NCBI GenBank assembly: GCA_037157565.1
Contig: JAZHRO010000039.1
Coordinates: forward strand, 46,314,001 to 46,378,000
Reading direction: 5' to 3'
Source: Thalassia testudinum
Lineage: Eukaryota; Streptophyta; Magnoliopsida; Alismatales; Hydrocharitaceae
Length of the DNA: 64,000 nt
Below the pieces are notes generated by a model. The model had not been told where the DNA came from and did not search any database. It was given only the letters and a program-made list of their open reading frames with translations. Each line of letters opens with the position of its first letter. Position 1 is the first letter of the stretch. Position numbers and translations under genes: made by a program. This document shows, piece after piece, positions 32,964 through 45,187 of the stretch.

Positions 32964-34466
32964 ATCTCCCCCTTTTTGATGATGACAAAAACGTAAATAA
33001 TAATGCAAAAAAAATCCTCCCCCTTTTTGACATTATAAAAAAGATTTAATTGATTTCCTATAACTCCCCCTTAAAACACGCTCTTCTATAAATTTCTTTT
33101 AACAAAGGTAATGTCCTCCCCCTTTCTTATAACAAGATAGCTATTATTTTTCTCCCCCTTTCTAAAGGAAATTTAGCTACCTTATATCTCCCCCTTAAAA
33201 ATTGACAAGTAGCTTATAATTTCTTGCTCCCCCTATCTAAATGCTTATGATAAAAGGATAGGGTAAAGGGTTTTACCTCACCTACCATGGCCAATAAAAT
33301 GGCCCGAATGGTGGTGGTGGATGCCACATCGGATGGGGCTCCCATCCGTAGCTTGGAGGCCTGGGCATCGACGCCGGTCTCCAGTCTGGTGGTCGACGTG
33401 CGGCGGGTCCGTCGATTGTTCGCCATCTCGTCGGTCTTCTTGTTCTCCTCCTTGGTCTACTCCTTAGTTCTCCCAACTCGAGTTGACCAGCCTTGAGTTT
33501 GTAGGTCCAATCCTTTGTGTTGTAGTTATCCCTAAAACCTACAAAACAAGATTCCAATTCTTTTTTCGGTATCCAAGTGGACTTGGATCCGGATCTGTTA
33601 GCGGGTCTCCTTGACGGAGATCCTTTCTCAACCTTAGGGATATATAGGTTATCTACCCTATTTATCAATTTATTTGATTTCTCCCTAAGACATGCAAGTT
33701 CATTTTCTATAATATTCATCTTAGTCTTTAAATCAGAAATTTCTATTTTTAGACTAACATTTTCCTTAATCAATTTATTATTTTCATTGATGAGGTTATG
33801 ATTTTCTAATAATAGGTTATCATTTTTAGGACTAGCTTTTAGATCCTTGAGTTTTATTTCTAATCTTTCATTTTCACTTTTAAGAAAACTAAGGTTTTTT
33901 TTTAAGTTTTTTTTTTTTTATCTTAAGTGCTTTACTAACATCAAATAGTTCATTAAAAGCTTCTTGTAAATCGAGATTTACCTCGTTGTCGGAGTCGTTG
34001 CTGTCATTGTCACTTTCTTCGATTGCCATGAAACCAAGGCACGCGGTTTCCTTCTCCTCAAGATCTTCTTCCGAGCTCGTCTCCTCATGAGTGTCTTCTA
34101 ACTTCCTCTATATCTTATGGGCGATAGTGCACTCTTGGATTTGCTCAAACTCTTTCGGACTCAACGCGCAATACAAGGCATTCATTGCCTTTGCATTGAG
34201 GTTGAGATTCCGAACCTGATCTTCTGAGTAACCTCTTGCGGGTTTCTTGGGAATCACAAATGCGGATTCGCATTTTTCCCACACCCGAAAGTCGTAGGCC
34301 TGCAACCACATAGTCATACGAATTTTCCAATAAACGAAATCTGTACCTACAAAGTATGGTGGTCGCGAGGTATCGTGTCCTTCGATACACACGAACGCTT
34401 TTCCCTCCATATCTAGATCCTCGTCGGTTTGTAATCCGATAACGCGAGACCTGCTCTGATACCAAA
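32964..34466 (-). mobile_element. Internal region 8
   Basis: Polypurine tracts at 32,964-33,240; gag 3' frame of 163 codons (33,773-33,282); primer site at 34,453-34,464. The gag 5' part is the best preserved in the array (34,410-34,108). Confidence 0.9.
34108..34410 (-). pseudogene. Gag N-terminal fragment, unit 8
   Basis: 100 residues from MEGKAFVCIEGHDTS through YWKIRMTMWLQAYDF, VIPKKPARGYSEDQ and LSPKEFEQIQECTIAHKI, then a stop where unit 5 has a Trp codon. This is the N-terminal half of a UBN2-type copia Gag. In units 1-6 a TGA replaces the Trp of YWKIR, so the N-terminus is separated from the rest there. Confidence 0.75.
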
Positions 34467-36201
34467 TGAAATTTTCCTACCTGGAGGGGGTGAGATCAGC
34501 GTGACGTAAAAAATGCGGAATTGAAATATAAACAATCTCACAAGATGCAATCACACAAAGTACATAAAGTATTTTTAGGTGGAAACCCAAACCGGGTGAA
34601 AACCACCACCTAATCCTCTCGAGTTAAGATTTTCCGATCAACCGAGTTGATCAAAATCCACTAAACGAATTACTTTAAACGAGGGTGATTCAACCTCAAC
34701 TACAACCACGCTACAAGTGCGAGGGTAGTGTTCCTCAACCCCTTCTCTTCACGAGAAGGATTTTGTCCCAAAAAGGAGACGGGAATTCGCAAAGCGAATA
34801 CCCAACCAAATAACAAAGATAAAATAAACAAGTAATCCTATAGAGCCAACAAAATAATTTTTAACCTAAGCTTCTATAGGAAATAGGATGCTTCCCTTTG
34901 AAAGGAGTGCGTCGACGACGCGGATGCGTGTACCACGCGACGACGTAACGTCGCTCTCGTGAACAGCGGCGGGAGAGCGAGTGCGCAACAGCTTGATGCT
35001 CTCAAGAGAATGGAGCTTGAGCTTGGAGAGCAAGAGCTAGCTAGGACACAAGAGAGTGAAAAGTGTATTACAAAGTATTTCTTGTGTATCTTGGTGTTTC
35101 TAGGTGTTTCTTTGTGTTGCAAAGGTTCCCCTCTATTTATAGAGGCCTTAGGAAGGCTTTGGAAGGCTTAGAAGAGCTTCCATAGCCGTTGGGTGCAAAG
35201 CCCAAGTGACTCAGCCCGAAATCAGGAGCAATCATTGTTCTGACAGGCTTATCTGACGTCTAATTCTGGCATTAGACGTCTGGAAGTTCACTTTAAGACG
35301 TCTGATTTCAAGGTCAGACGTCTGATTTTGGGCGGGTCTCTTCCTGACTTGAATCAGATCTAAACAGGGTTCTTGTGCAAGTCCATCAGACGACATATAG
35401 GACGTCTGGCACTATGTCTGGACGTCTGAAAACCTACTCTTTCTGTGGGAATGGATTTCCAAACGTTGCAACGGCTAGAAAATCTCTGAGAAGAGATTTT
35501 GGGTCAGCCGAGGCAAAACGGTCAATTATCAGACGTCTGGAAAGTCCTATGGACGTCTGATAAGGCTCTAACGGTCACATTCTTGACTGTTCGCTAAACC
35601 AGCCAACGGTCCACTAATTGGACGTCTGGCAAAGTCATCAGACGTCTCCTAAGACGTCTGGTCTAAGGTCTGGACGTCTGATTTCATCAGACAGAACTAA
35701 CTATGTCAGCCGAATAGTTATCAGACGTCTGAATCAACAGTCAGACGTCTTAAAACACTTTATCAGACGTCTGATTTGGGAATTAGACGTCTGGAAACTC
35801 TGTTTGAACCCTATATTGGTTTTCTAAGTTCTCTACAGAAAACCTAAGTATCCTAGGGTTGTGCCGGTGTTCCTAGGACTACTGTTAGGGTACTTTGAGG
35901 ATCTTTAACATAATGTTCTAAGGAAATAAAAAGAGCAAGCAAAAGAAACGAAAAATACAAAGAGTACAAGTGAAGGAAATCTATCCGATTCTTCATCTCC
36001 TTTCTTCAATCTATCGCTCCTCGCGAATCTCCTCTGTTGTCCATCAAGCTCCTCCAATCCGTCCTGGATGCGAGCTCGAATTTCGCCTAATCACGTATCC
36101 ATTTGAAATTGGACTGAAATCTAAGACTCTAAGTGCAAATGTTAAATAACACGTGTTTTGTTGTCATCAAAACAAATTATCGTGGTGCTCTAGCACCAAC
36201 A
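34467..36201 (-). mobile_element. Array LTR 8
   Basis: 1,735 bp. TATA at 35,134-35,141, palindrome zone 35,255-35,791. This LTR has the best-kept palindrome set: nearly every core reads GACGTC. Confidence 0.9.
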
Positions 36202-37705
36202 ATCTCCCCCTTTTTGATGATGACAAAACCGTAAATAATAATGCAAAAAAAATCCTCCCCCTTTTTGACATTATCAAAAAGATTTAATTGATTTCCTATA
36301 ACTCCCCCTTAAAACATGCTCTTCTATAAATTTCTTTTAACAAAGGTAATGTCCTCCCCCTTTCTTATAACAAGATAGCTATTATTTTTCTCCCCCTTTC
36401 TAAAGGAAATTTAGCTACCTTATATCTCCCCCTTAAAAATTGACAAGTAGCTTATAATTTTTTTCTCCCCCTATCTAAATGCTTATGATAAAAGGATAGG
36501 GTAAATGGTTTTACCTCACCTACCATGGCCAATAAAATGGCCCGAATGGTGGTGGTGGATGCCACATCGGATGGGGCTCCCATCCGTAGCTTGGAGGCCT
36601 GGGCATCGACGCCGGTCTCCAGTCTGGTGGTCGACGTGCGGCGGGTCCGTCGATTGTTCGCCGTCTCGTCGGTCTTCTTGTTCTCCTCCTTGGTCTATTC
36701 CTTGGTTCTCCCAACTCGAGTTGACCAGCCTTGAGCTTGTAGGTCCAGTCCTTTGTGTTGTAGTTATCCCTAAAACCTACAAAACAAGATTCCAATTCTT
36801 TTTTCGGTATCCAAGTGGACTTGGATCCGGATCTGTTAGCGGGTCTCCTTGACGGAGATCCTTTCTCAACCTTAGGGATATATAGGTTATCTACCCTATT
36901 TATCAATTTATTTGATTTCTCCCTAAGACATGCAAGTTCATTTTCTATAATATTCATCTTAGTCTTTAAATCAGAAATTTCTATTTTTAGACTAACATTT
37001 TCCTTAATCAATTTATTATTTTCATTGATGAGGTTATGATTTTCTAATAATAGGTTATCATTTTTAGGACTAGCTTCTAGATCCTTGAGTTTTATTTCTA
37101 ATCTTTCATTTTCACTTTTAAGAAAACTAAGGTTTTTTTTTAAGTTTTTTTTTTTTTATCTTAAGTGCTTTACTAACATCAAATAATTCATTAAAAGCTT
37201 CTTGTAAATCGAGATTTACCTCGTTGTCGGAGTCGTTGCTGTCATTGTCACTTTCTCCGATTGCGATGAAACCAAGGCACGCGGTTTCCTTCTCCTCAAG
37301 ATCTTCTTCCGAGCTCGTCTCCTCATGAGTGTTTTCTAACTTCCTCTATATCTTATGGCCGGTAGTGCACTCTTGGATTTGCTCAAACTCTTTCGGACTC
37401 AACGCGCAATACAAGGCATTCATTGCCTTTGCGTTGAGGTTGAGATTCCGAACCTGATCTTCTGAGTAACCTCTTGCGGGTTTCTTGGGAATCACAAATG
37501 CGGAATCGCATTTTTCCCACACCCGGAAGTCGTAGGCCTGCAACCACATAGTCATATGATTTTTTCAATAAACGAAGTCTATACCTGCAAAGTATGGTGG
37601 TCGCGAGGTATCGTGTCCTTCAGTACCCACGAATGCTTTTCCCTCCATATCTAGATCCTCGCCGGTTTGTAACTCCGATAACGCGAGACCTGCTCTGATA
37701 CCAAA
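36202..37705 (-). mobile_element. Internal region 7
   Basis: Gag 3' frame of 163 codons (37,011-36,520) and 5' frame (37,555-37,346). A TTGAGCTTGTAGG variant at about 36,731 is shared only with 47,431 and helps place the 10.7-kb duplication boundary between about 36,660 and 36,730. Confidence 0.88.
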
Positions 37706-40469
37706 TGAAATTTTCCTACCTGGAGGGGGTGAGATCAGCGTGACGTAAAAAATGCGGAATTGAAATATAAACAATCTCACAAGATGCAATCACACAAAGT
37801 ACATAAAGTATTTTTAGGTGGAAACCCAAACCGGGTGAAAACCACCACCTAATCCTCTCGAGTTAGGATTTTCCGATCAACCGAGTTGATCAAAATCCCC
37901 TAAACGAATCACTTTGAACGAGGGTGATTCAACCTCAATTACAACCACGCTACAAGTGCGAGGGTAGCCACGAAGGAGACGGGAATTCGCAAAGCGAATA
38001 CCCAACCAAATAACAAAGATAAAATAAACAAGTAATCCTATAGAGCCAACAAAATAATTTTTAACCTAAGCTTCTATAGGAAATAGGATGCTTCCCTTTG
38101 AAAGGAGTGCGTCGACGACGCGGATGCGTGTACCACGCGACGGCGCAACGTCGCTCTCGTGAACAGCGACGGGAGAGCGAGTGCGCAACAGCTTGATGCT
38201 CTCAAGAGAATGGAGCTTGAGCTTGGAGAGCAAGAGCTAGCTAGGACACAAGAGAGTGAAAAGTGTATTACAAAGTATTTCTTGTGTATCTTGGTGTTTC
38301 TTTGTGTTGCAAAGGTTCCCCTCTATTTATAGAGGCCTTAGGAAGACTTTGGAAGGCTTAGAAAAGCTTCCATAGACGTTGGGCGCAAAGCCCAAGTGAA
38401 TCAGCCCGAAATCAGGAACAATCATTGTTCTGACAGGCTTATCAGTCGTCTAATTCTGGCATTAGATGTCTGGAAGTTCACTTTAAGACGTCTGATTTCA
38501 AGGTCAGACGTCTGATTTTGGGCGGGACTCTTCCTGACTTGAATCAGATCTAAACAGGGTTCTTGTGCAAGTACATCAGACGACATATAAGACGTCTGGC
38601 ACTATGCCCGGACGTCTGAAAACATACTTTTTCTGTGGGAATGGATTTCCAAACGTTGCAACGGCTAGAAAATCTCTGAGAAGAGATTTTGGGTCAGCCG
38701 AGGCAAAACAGTCAATTATCAGACGTCTGGAAAGTCCTATGGACGTCTGATAAGGCTCTAACGGTCACATTCTTGATTGTTCGCTATGCCAGCCAACGAT
38801 CCACTAATTGGACATCTGGCAAAGTCAACAGACGTCTCCTAAGACGTCTGGTCTGAGGTCTGGACATCTGATTTCATCAGACAGAACTAACTATGTCCAG
38901 TCGAATAGTCATCAGACGTCTGAATCAATAGTCAGACGTCTTAAAACACTTTATCAGACGTCTGATTTGGGAATTAGACGTCTGGAAACTCTGTTTGAAC
39001 CCTATATTGATTTTCTAAGTTCTCTACAGAAAACCTAAGTATCCTAGGGTTGTGCCGGTGTTCCTAGGACTACTGTTAGGGTACTTTGAGGCCCTTTAAT
39101 ATAATGTTCTAAGGAAATAAAAAGAGCAAGCAAAAGAAACGAAAAATACAAAGAGTACAAGAGAAGGAAATCTATCCTATTCTTCATCTCCTTTCTTCAA
39201 TCTATCGCTCCTCGCGAATTTCCTCATGAGTGTCTTCCAGATATTCGTCTCCTCATGAGTGTCTTCTAACTTCCTTTATATCTTATGAGCGGTAGCGCAC
39301 TCTTGGATTGGCTCAAACTCTTTCGGACTCAACGCGCAATACAAGGCATTCATTGCCTTTGCGTTGAGGTTGAGATTCCGAACCTGATCTTCTGAGTAAC
39401 CTCTTGCAAAGGTTCCCCTCTATTTATAGAGGCCTTAGGAAGGCTTTGGAAGGCTGAGAAAAGCTTCCATAGCCGTTGGGTGCAAAGCCTAAGAGAATCA
39501 GCCCGAAATCAGGAACAATCATTGTTTTGACAGGCTTATCAGATGTCTAATTCTGGCATCAGACGTCTGGAAGTTCACTTTAAGACGTATGATTTTGGGC
39601 GGGTCTCTTCCTGACTTGAATCAGATCTAAACAGGGTTCTTGTGCAAGTCCATCAGACTACATATAGGACGTCTAGCACTATGTCTGGACGTCTGAAAAT
39701 CAACTTTTTCTGCGGGAATGGATTTCCAAATGTTGCAACGGCTAGAAAATCTCTGAGAAGAGATTTTGGGTCAGCCGAGGCAAAACGGTCAATTATCAGA
39801 CGTCTGGAAAGTCCTATGGATGTCTGATAAGGCTCTAACGGTCACATTCTTGACTGTTCGCTAAGCCAGCCAACGGTCCACTAATTGGACGTCTGGCAAA
39901 GCCATCAGACATCTCCTAAGACGTCTGGTCTAAGGTCTGGACGTCTGATTTCATCAGACAGAACTAACTATGTCCAGCCGAATAGTTATCAGACGTCTGA
40001 ATCAACAGTCAGACGTCTTAAAACACTTTATCAGACGTCTGATTTGGGAATGAGACGTCTGGAAACTCTGTTTGAACCCTATATTGGTTTTCTAAGTTCT
40101 CTACAGAAAACCTAAGTATCCTAGGGTTGTGCCGGTGTTCCTAGGACTACTGTTAGGGTACTTTGAGGCTCTTTAACATAATGTTCTAAGGAAATAAAAA
40201 GAGCAAGCAAAAGAAACGAAAAATACAAAGAGTACAAGAGAAGGAAATCTATCCTATTCTTCATCTCCTTTCTTCAATCTATCGCTCCTCGCGAATCTCC
40301 TCTGTTTTCCATCAAGCTCCACCAATCCGTCCTGGATGCGAGCTCGAATTTCGCCTAATCACGTATCCATTTGCAATTGACCTGAAATCTAAGACTCCAA
40401 GTGCAAATGATAAATAACACGTGTTTTGTTATCATCAAAACAAATGATCGTGGTGCTCTAGCACAAACA
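37706..40469 (-). mobile_element. Array LTR block 7, composite of two truncated LTRs
   Basis: LTR sequence at 37,706-39,219, then about 190 bp of gag (39,220-39,407), then LTR sequence again from 39,408. It is an LTR-internal-LTR unit collapsed by deletion. Junctions show short shared sequence (TCCTC on one side, CTTGC on the other), and TCCTCATGAGTGTCTTC occurs twice at the first junction. The LTR part also lacks about 40 bp near 37,975. Confidence 0.88.
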
Positions 40470-41971
40470 ATCTCCCCCTTTTTGATGATGACAAAACCGT
40501 AAATAATAATGCGAAAAAATCCTCCCCCTTTTTGACATTATAAAAAAGATTTAATTGATTTCCTATAACTCCCCCTTAAAACATGCTCTTCTATAAATTT
40601 CTTTTAACAAAGGTAATGTCCTCCCCCTTTCTTATAACAAGATAGCTATTATTTTTCTCCCCCTTTCTAAAGGAAATTTAGCTACCTTATATCTCCCCCT
40701 TAAAAATTGACAAGTAGCTTATAATTTTTTGCTCCCCCTATCTAAATGCTTATGATAAAAGGATAGGGTAAAGGGTTTTACCTCACCTACCATGGCCAAT
40801 AAAATGGCCCGAATGGTGGTGGTGGATGCCACATCGCATGGGGCTCCCATCCGTAGCTTGGAGGCCTGGGCATCGACGCCGATCACCAGTCTGGTGGTCG
40901 ACGTGCGGCGGGTCCGTCGCTTGTTAGCCGTCTCGTCGGTCTTCTTGTTCTCCTCCTTGGTCTACTCCTTGGTTCTCCCAACTCGAGTTGACCAGCCTTG
41001 AGTTTGTAGGTCCAGTCCTTTGTGTTGTAGTTATCCCTAAAACCTACAAAACAAGATTCCAATTCTTTTTTCGGTATCTAAGTGGACTTGGATTCGGATC
41101 TGTTAGCGGGTGTCCTTGACGGAGATCCTTTCTCAACCTTAGGGCTATATAGGTTATCTACCCTATTTATCAATTTATTTGATTTCTCCCTAAGACATGC
41201 AAGTTCATTTTCTATAATATTCATCTTAGTCTTTAAATCAGAAATTTCTATTTTTAGACTAACATTTTCCTCAATCAATTTATTATTTTAATTGATGAGG
41301 TTATGATTTTCTAATAATAGGTTATCATTTTTAGGACTAGCTTCTAGATCCTTGAGTTTTATTTCTAATCTTTCATTTTAACTTTTAAGAAAACTAAGGT
41401 TTTTTTTTAATTTTTTTTTTTTGAATCTTAAGTGCTTTACTAACATCAAATAGTTCATTAAAAGCTTCTTGTAAATCGAGATTTACCTCGTTGTCGGAGT
41501 CGTTGCTGTCATTGTCACTTTCTCCGATTGCCATGAAACCAAGGTACGCGGTTTCCTTCTCCTCAAGATCTTCTTCCGAGCTCGTCTCCTCATGAGTGTC
41601 TTCTAACTTCCCCATATCTCATGGGCGGTAGTGCACTCTTGGATTTGCTCAAACTCTTTCGGACTCAACGCGCAATACAAGTTATTCATTGCCTTTACGT
41701 TGAGGTTGAGATTCCGAACCTGATCTTCTGAGTAACCTCTTGCGGGTTTCTTGGGAATCACAAATGCTGATTCGCATTTTTCCCACACTCGGAAGTCGTA
41801 CGCCTGCAACCACATAGTCATATGATTTTTTCAATAAACAAAATCTATACCTGCAAAGTATGGTGGTCGCGAGGTATTGTGTCCTTCGGTACACACGAAT
41901 GCTTTTCCCTCTATATCTAGATCCTCGCCGGTTTGTAACGCCGATAACGCGAGACCTGCTCTGATACCAAA
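40470..41971 (-). mobile_element. Internal region 6
   Basis: Polypurine blocks (CTCCCCCTT on plus) recur seven times at 40,472-40,740. Gag is broken by two GAA-to-TAA stops in the coiled-coil part (near 41,290 and 41,380); pieces remain at 41,278-41,078, 41,615-41,394 and 41,821-41,603. Primer site at 41,958-41,969. Confidence 0.88.
40472..40740 (-). other. Cluster of seven polypurine tracts before an LTR
   Basis: In sense the motif AAGGGGGAG recurs seven times, with a few base variants, within about 270 bases; the last directly abuts the LTR start. Multiplied polypurine tracts are reported for Sireviruses. The same cluster is present before every LTR of the array. Confidence 0.8.
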
Positions 41972-43685
41972 TGAAATTTTCCTACCTGGAGGGGGTGAGA
42001 TCAGCGTGACGTAAAAAATGCGGAATTGGAATATAAACAATCTCACAAGATGCAATCACACAAAGTACATAAAGTATTTTTAGGTGGAAACCCAAACCGG
42101 GTGAAAACCACCACCTAACCCTCTCGAGTTAGGATTTTCCGATCAACCGAGTTGATCAAAATCCACTAAACGAATCACTTTAAACGAGGGTGATTCAACC
42201 TCAATTACAACCACGCTACAAGTGCGAGGGTAGTGTTCCTCAACCCCTTCTCTTCACGAGAAGGATTTAGTCCCACGAAGGAGACGGGAATTCGCAAAGC
42301 GAATACCCAACCAAATAACAAAGATAAAATAAACAAGTAATCCTATAGAGCCAACAAAATAATTTTTAACCTAAGCTTCTATAGGAAATAGGATGCTTCC
42401 CTTTGAAAGGAGTGCGTCGACGACGCGGATGCGTGTACCACGCGACGGCGCAACGTCGCTCTCGTGAACAACGGTGGGAGAGCGGGTGCGCAACAGCTTG
42501 ATGCTCTGAAGAGAATGGAGCTTGAGCTTGGAGAGCAAGAGCTAGCTAGGACACAAGAGAGTGGAAAGTGTATTACAAAGTATTTCTTGTGTATCTTGGT
42601 GTTTCTAGGTGTCTCTTTGTGTTGCAAAGGTTCCCCTCTATTTATAGAGGCCTTAGGAAGGATTTGGAAGGCTTAGAAAAGCTTCCATAGCCGTTGGGTG
42701 CAAAGCCTAAGTCAATCAGCCCGAAATCAGGAACAATCATTGTTTTGACAGGCTTATCAGACGTCTAATTCTAGCATCAGACGTCTGGAAGTTCACTTTA
42801 AGACGTATGATTTTGGGCGGGTCTCTTCCTGACTTGAATCAGATCTAAACAGGGTTCTTGTGCAAGTCCATCAGACGACATATAGGACGTCTGACACTAT
42901 GTCTGGACGTCTGAAAACCTACTTTTTTTGTGGGAATGGATTTCCAAACGTTGCAACGGCTAGAAAATCTCTGAGAAGAGATTTTGGGTCAGCCGAGGCA
43001 AAACGGTCAATTATCAGACGTCTGGAAAGTCCTATGGACGTCTGATAAGGCTTTAACGGTCACATTCTTACTGTTCGCTAAGCCAGCCAATGGTCCACTA
43101 ATTGGACGTCTGGCAAAGTCATCAGACGTCTCCTAAGACGTCTGGTCTAAGGTCTGGACGTCTGATTTCATCAGACAGAACTAACTATGTCCGCCGAATA
43201 GTTATCAGACGTCTGAATCAACAATCAGACGTCTTAAAACACTTTATCAGACGTCTGATTTGGGAATTAGACGTCTGGAAACTCTGTTTGAACCCTATAT
43301 TGGTTTTCTAAGTTCTCTACAGAAAACCTAAGTATCCTAGGGTTGTGCCGGTGTTCCTAGGACTACTGTTAGGGTACTTTGAGGCTCTTTAACATAATGT
43401 TCTAAGGAAATAAAAAAAGCAAGCAAAAGAAACAAAAAATACAAAGAGTACAAGTGAAGGAAATCTATCCGATTCTTCATCTCCTTTCTTCAATCTATCG
43501 CTCCTCGCGAATCTCCTCTGTTGTCCATCAAGCTCCTCCAATCCGTCCTGGATGCGAGCTCGAATTTCGCCTAATCACGTATCCATTTGCAATTGGCCTG
43601 AAATCTAAGACTCCAAGTGCAAATGTTAAATAACACGTGTTTTGTTATCATCAAAACAAATGATCGTGATGCTCTAGCACAAACA
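41972..43685 (-). mobile_element. Array LTR 6
   Basis: 1,714 bp, about 20 bp shorter than LTRs 8-10 because the second pair of the TATA-proximal palindrome quartet is deleted. TATA at 42,639-42,646. Confidence 0.9.
42760..43275 (-). promoter_or_regulatory. U3 palindrome array (representative, LTR 6)
   Basis: Fourteen GACGTC cores start at 42,760, 42,780, 42,886, 42,906, 43,017, 43,037, 43,105, 43,125, 43,137, 43,157, 43,208, 43,228, 43,250 and 43,270. Seven intervals are exactly 20 bp; the others inside groups are 12 or 22. Most cores extend to AGACGTCT or CAGACGTCTG. The array starts about 115 bp upstream of the TATA box. GACGTC is the C-box core bound by plant bZIP (TGA-type) factors. Each pair can also fold as a hairpin with an 8-base stem and 12-base loop. 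Confidence 0.8.
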
Positions 43686-45187
43686 ATCTCCCCCTTTTTG
43701 ATGATGACAAAACCGTAAATAATAATGCAAAAAAAATCCTCCCCCTTTTTGACATTATAAAAAAGATTTAATTGATTTCCTATAACTCCCCCTTAAAACA
43801 TGCTCTTCTATAAATTTCTTTTAACAAAGGTAATGTCCTCCCCCTTTCTTATAACAAGATAGCTATTATTTTTCTCCCCCTTTCTAAAGGAAATTTAGCT
43901 ACCTTATATCTCCCCCTTAAAAATTGACAAGTAGCTTATAATTTTTTGCTGCCCCTATCTAAATGCTTATGATAAAAGGATAGGGTAAAGGGTTTTACCT
44001 CACCTACCATGGCCAATAAAATGGCCCGAATGGTGGTGGTGGATGCCACATCGGATGGGGCTCCCATCCGTAGCTTGGAGGCCTGGGCATCGGCGCCGGT
44101 CTCCAATCTGGTGGTCGACGTGCGGCGGGTCCGTCGATTGTTCGCCGTCTCGTCGGTCTTCTTGTTCTCCTCCTTGGTCTACTCCTTGGTTCTCCCAACT
44201 CGAGTTGACCAGCCTTGAGTTTGTAGGTCCAGTCCTTTGTGTTGTAGTTATCCCTAAAACCTACAAAACAAGATTCCAATTCTTTTTTCGGTATCCAAGT
44301 GGACTTGGATCCGGATCTGTTAGCGGGTGTCCTTGACGGAGATCCTTTCTCAACCTTAGGGCTATATAGGTTATCTACCCTATTTATCAATTTATTTGAT
44401 TTCTCCCTAAGACATGCAAGTTCATTTTCTATAATATTCATCTTAGTCTTTAAATCAGAAATTTCTATTTTTAGACTAACATTTTCTTTAATCAATTTAT
44501 TATTTTCATTGATGAGGTTATGATTTTCGAATAATAGGTTATCATTTTTAGGACTAGCTTCTAGATCCTTGAGTTTTATTTCTAATCTTTCATTTTCACT
44601 TTTAAGAAAACTAAGGTTTTTTTTTAAGTTTTTTTTTTTTATCTTAAGTGCTTTACTAACATCAAATAGTTCATTAAAAGCTTCTTGTAAATCGAGATTT
44701 ACCTCGTTGTCGGAGTCGTTGCTGTCATTGTCACTTTCTCCGATTGCCTTGAAACCAAGGCACGCGGTTTCCTTCTCCTCAAGATCTTCTTCTGAGCTTG
44801 TCTCCTCATGAGTGTCTTCTAACTTCCCCATATCTCATGGGCGGTAGTGCACTCTTGGATTTGCTCAAACTCTTTCGGACTCAACGCACAATACAAGGCA
44901 TTCATTGCCTTTGCGTTGAGGTTGAGATTCCGAACCTGATCTTCTGAGTAACCTCTTGCGGGTTTCTTGGGAATCACAAATGCGGATTCGCATTTTTCCC
45001 ACACCCGGAAGTCGTAGGCCTGCAACCACATAGTCATATGATTTTTTCAATAAACGAAATCTATACCTGCAAAGTATGGTGGTCGCGAGGTATTGTGTCC
45101 TTCGGTACACACGAATGCTTTTCCCTCTATATCTAGATCCTCGCCGGTTTGTAACGCTGATAACGCGAGACCTGCTCTGATACCAAA
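43686..45187 (-). mobile_element. Internal region 5
   Basis: Holds the longest gag frame of the array (44,004-44,831). Primer site at 45,174-45,185. The Gag N-terminus (45,037-44,819) is in another frame and ends where the next frame begins. Confidence 0.9.
44004..44831 (-). CDS. Deleted Sirevirus-like Gag, 275 residues
   Basis: Begins MGKLEDTHEETSSEED, where the middle of Gag with its zinc knuckle has been removed (LEDTHE joined to TSSEED). Residues about 20-55 are acidic (DNDSNDSDNEVN), about 56-145 form a long Leu/Lys/Glu/Asn coiled coil, TWIPKKELESCF sits near 177-188, and the C-terminus is Arg- then Pro-rich, ending PFGPFYWPW. The coiled coil matches what is known of Sirevirus Gag. No nucleic-acid-binding knuckle and no pol. 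Identical in length to the frame at 54,704-55,531. Whether it is translated is unknown. Confidence 0.65.
   Translation of the reverse strand: MGKLEDTHEETSSEEDLEEKETACLGFKAIGESDNDSNDSDNEVNLDLQEAFNELFDVSKALKIKKKNLKKNLSFLKSENERLEIKLKDLEASPKNDNLLFENHNLINENNKLIKENVSLKIEISDLKTKMNIIENELACLREKSNKLINRVDNLYSPKVEKGSPSRTPANRSGSKSTWIPKKELESCFVGFRDNYNTKDWTYKLKAGQLELGEPRSRPRRRTRRPTRRRTIDGPAARRPPDWRPAPMPRPPSYGWEPHPMWHPPPPFGPFYWPW

Noticed and set aside
36520..37011. 163-residue Arg/Pro-rich protein as a host gene
   Set aside because: It is the C-terminal part of the deleted Gag and recurs in several array units.
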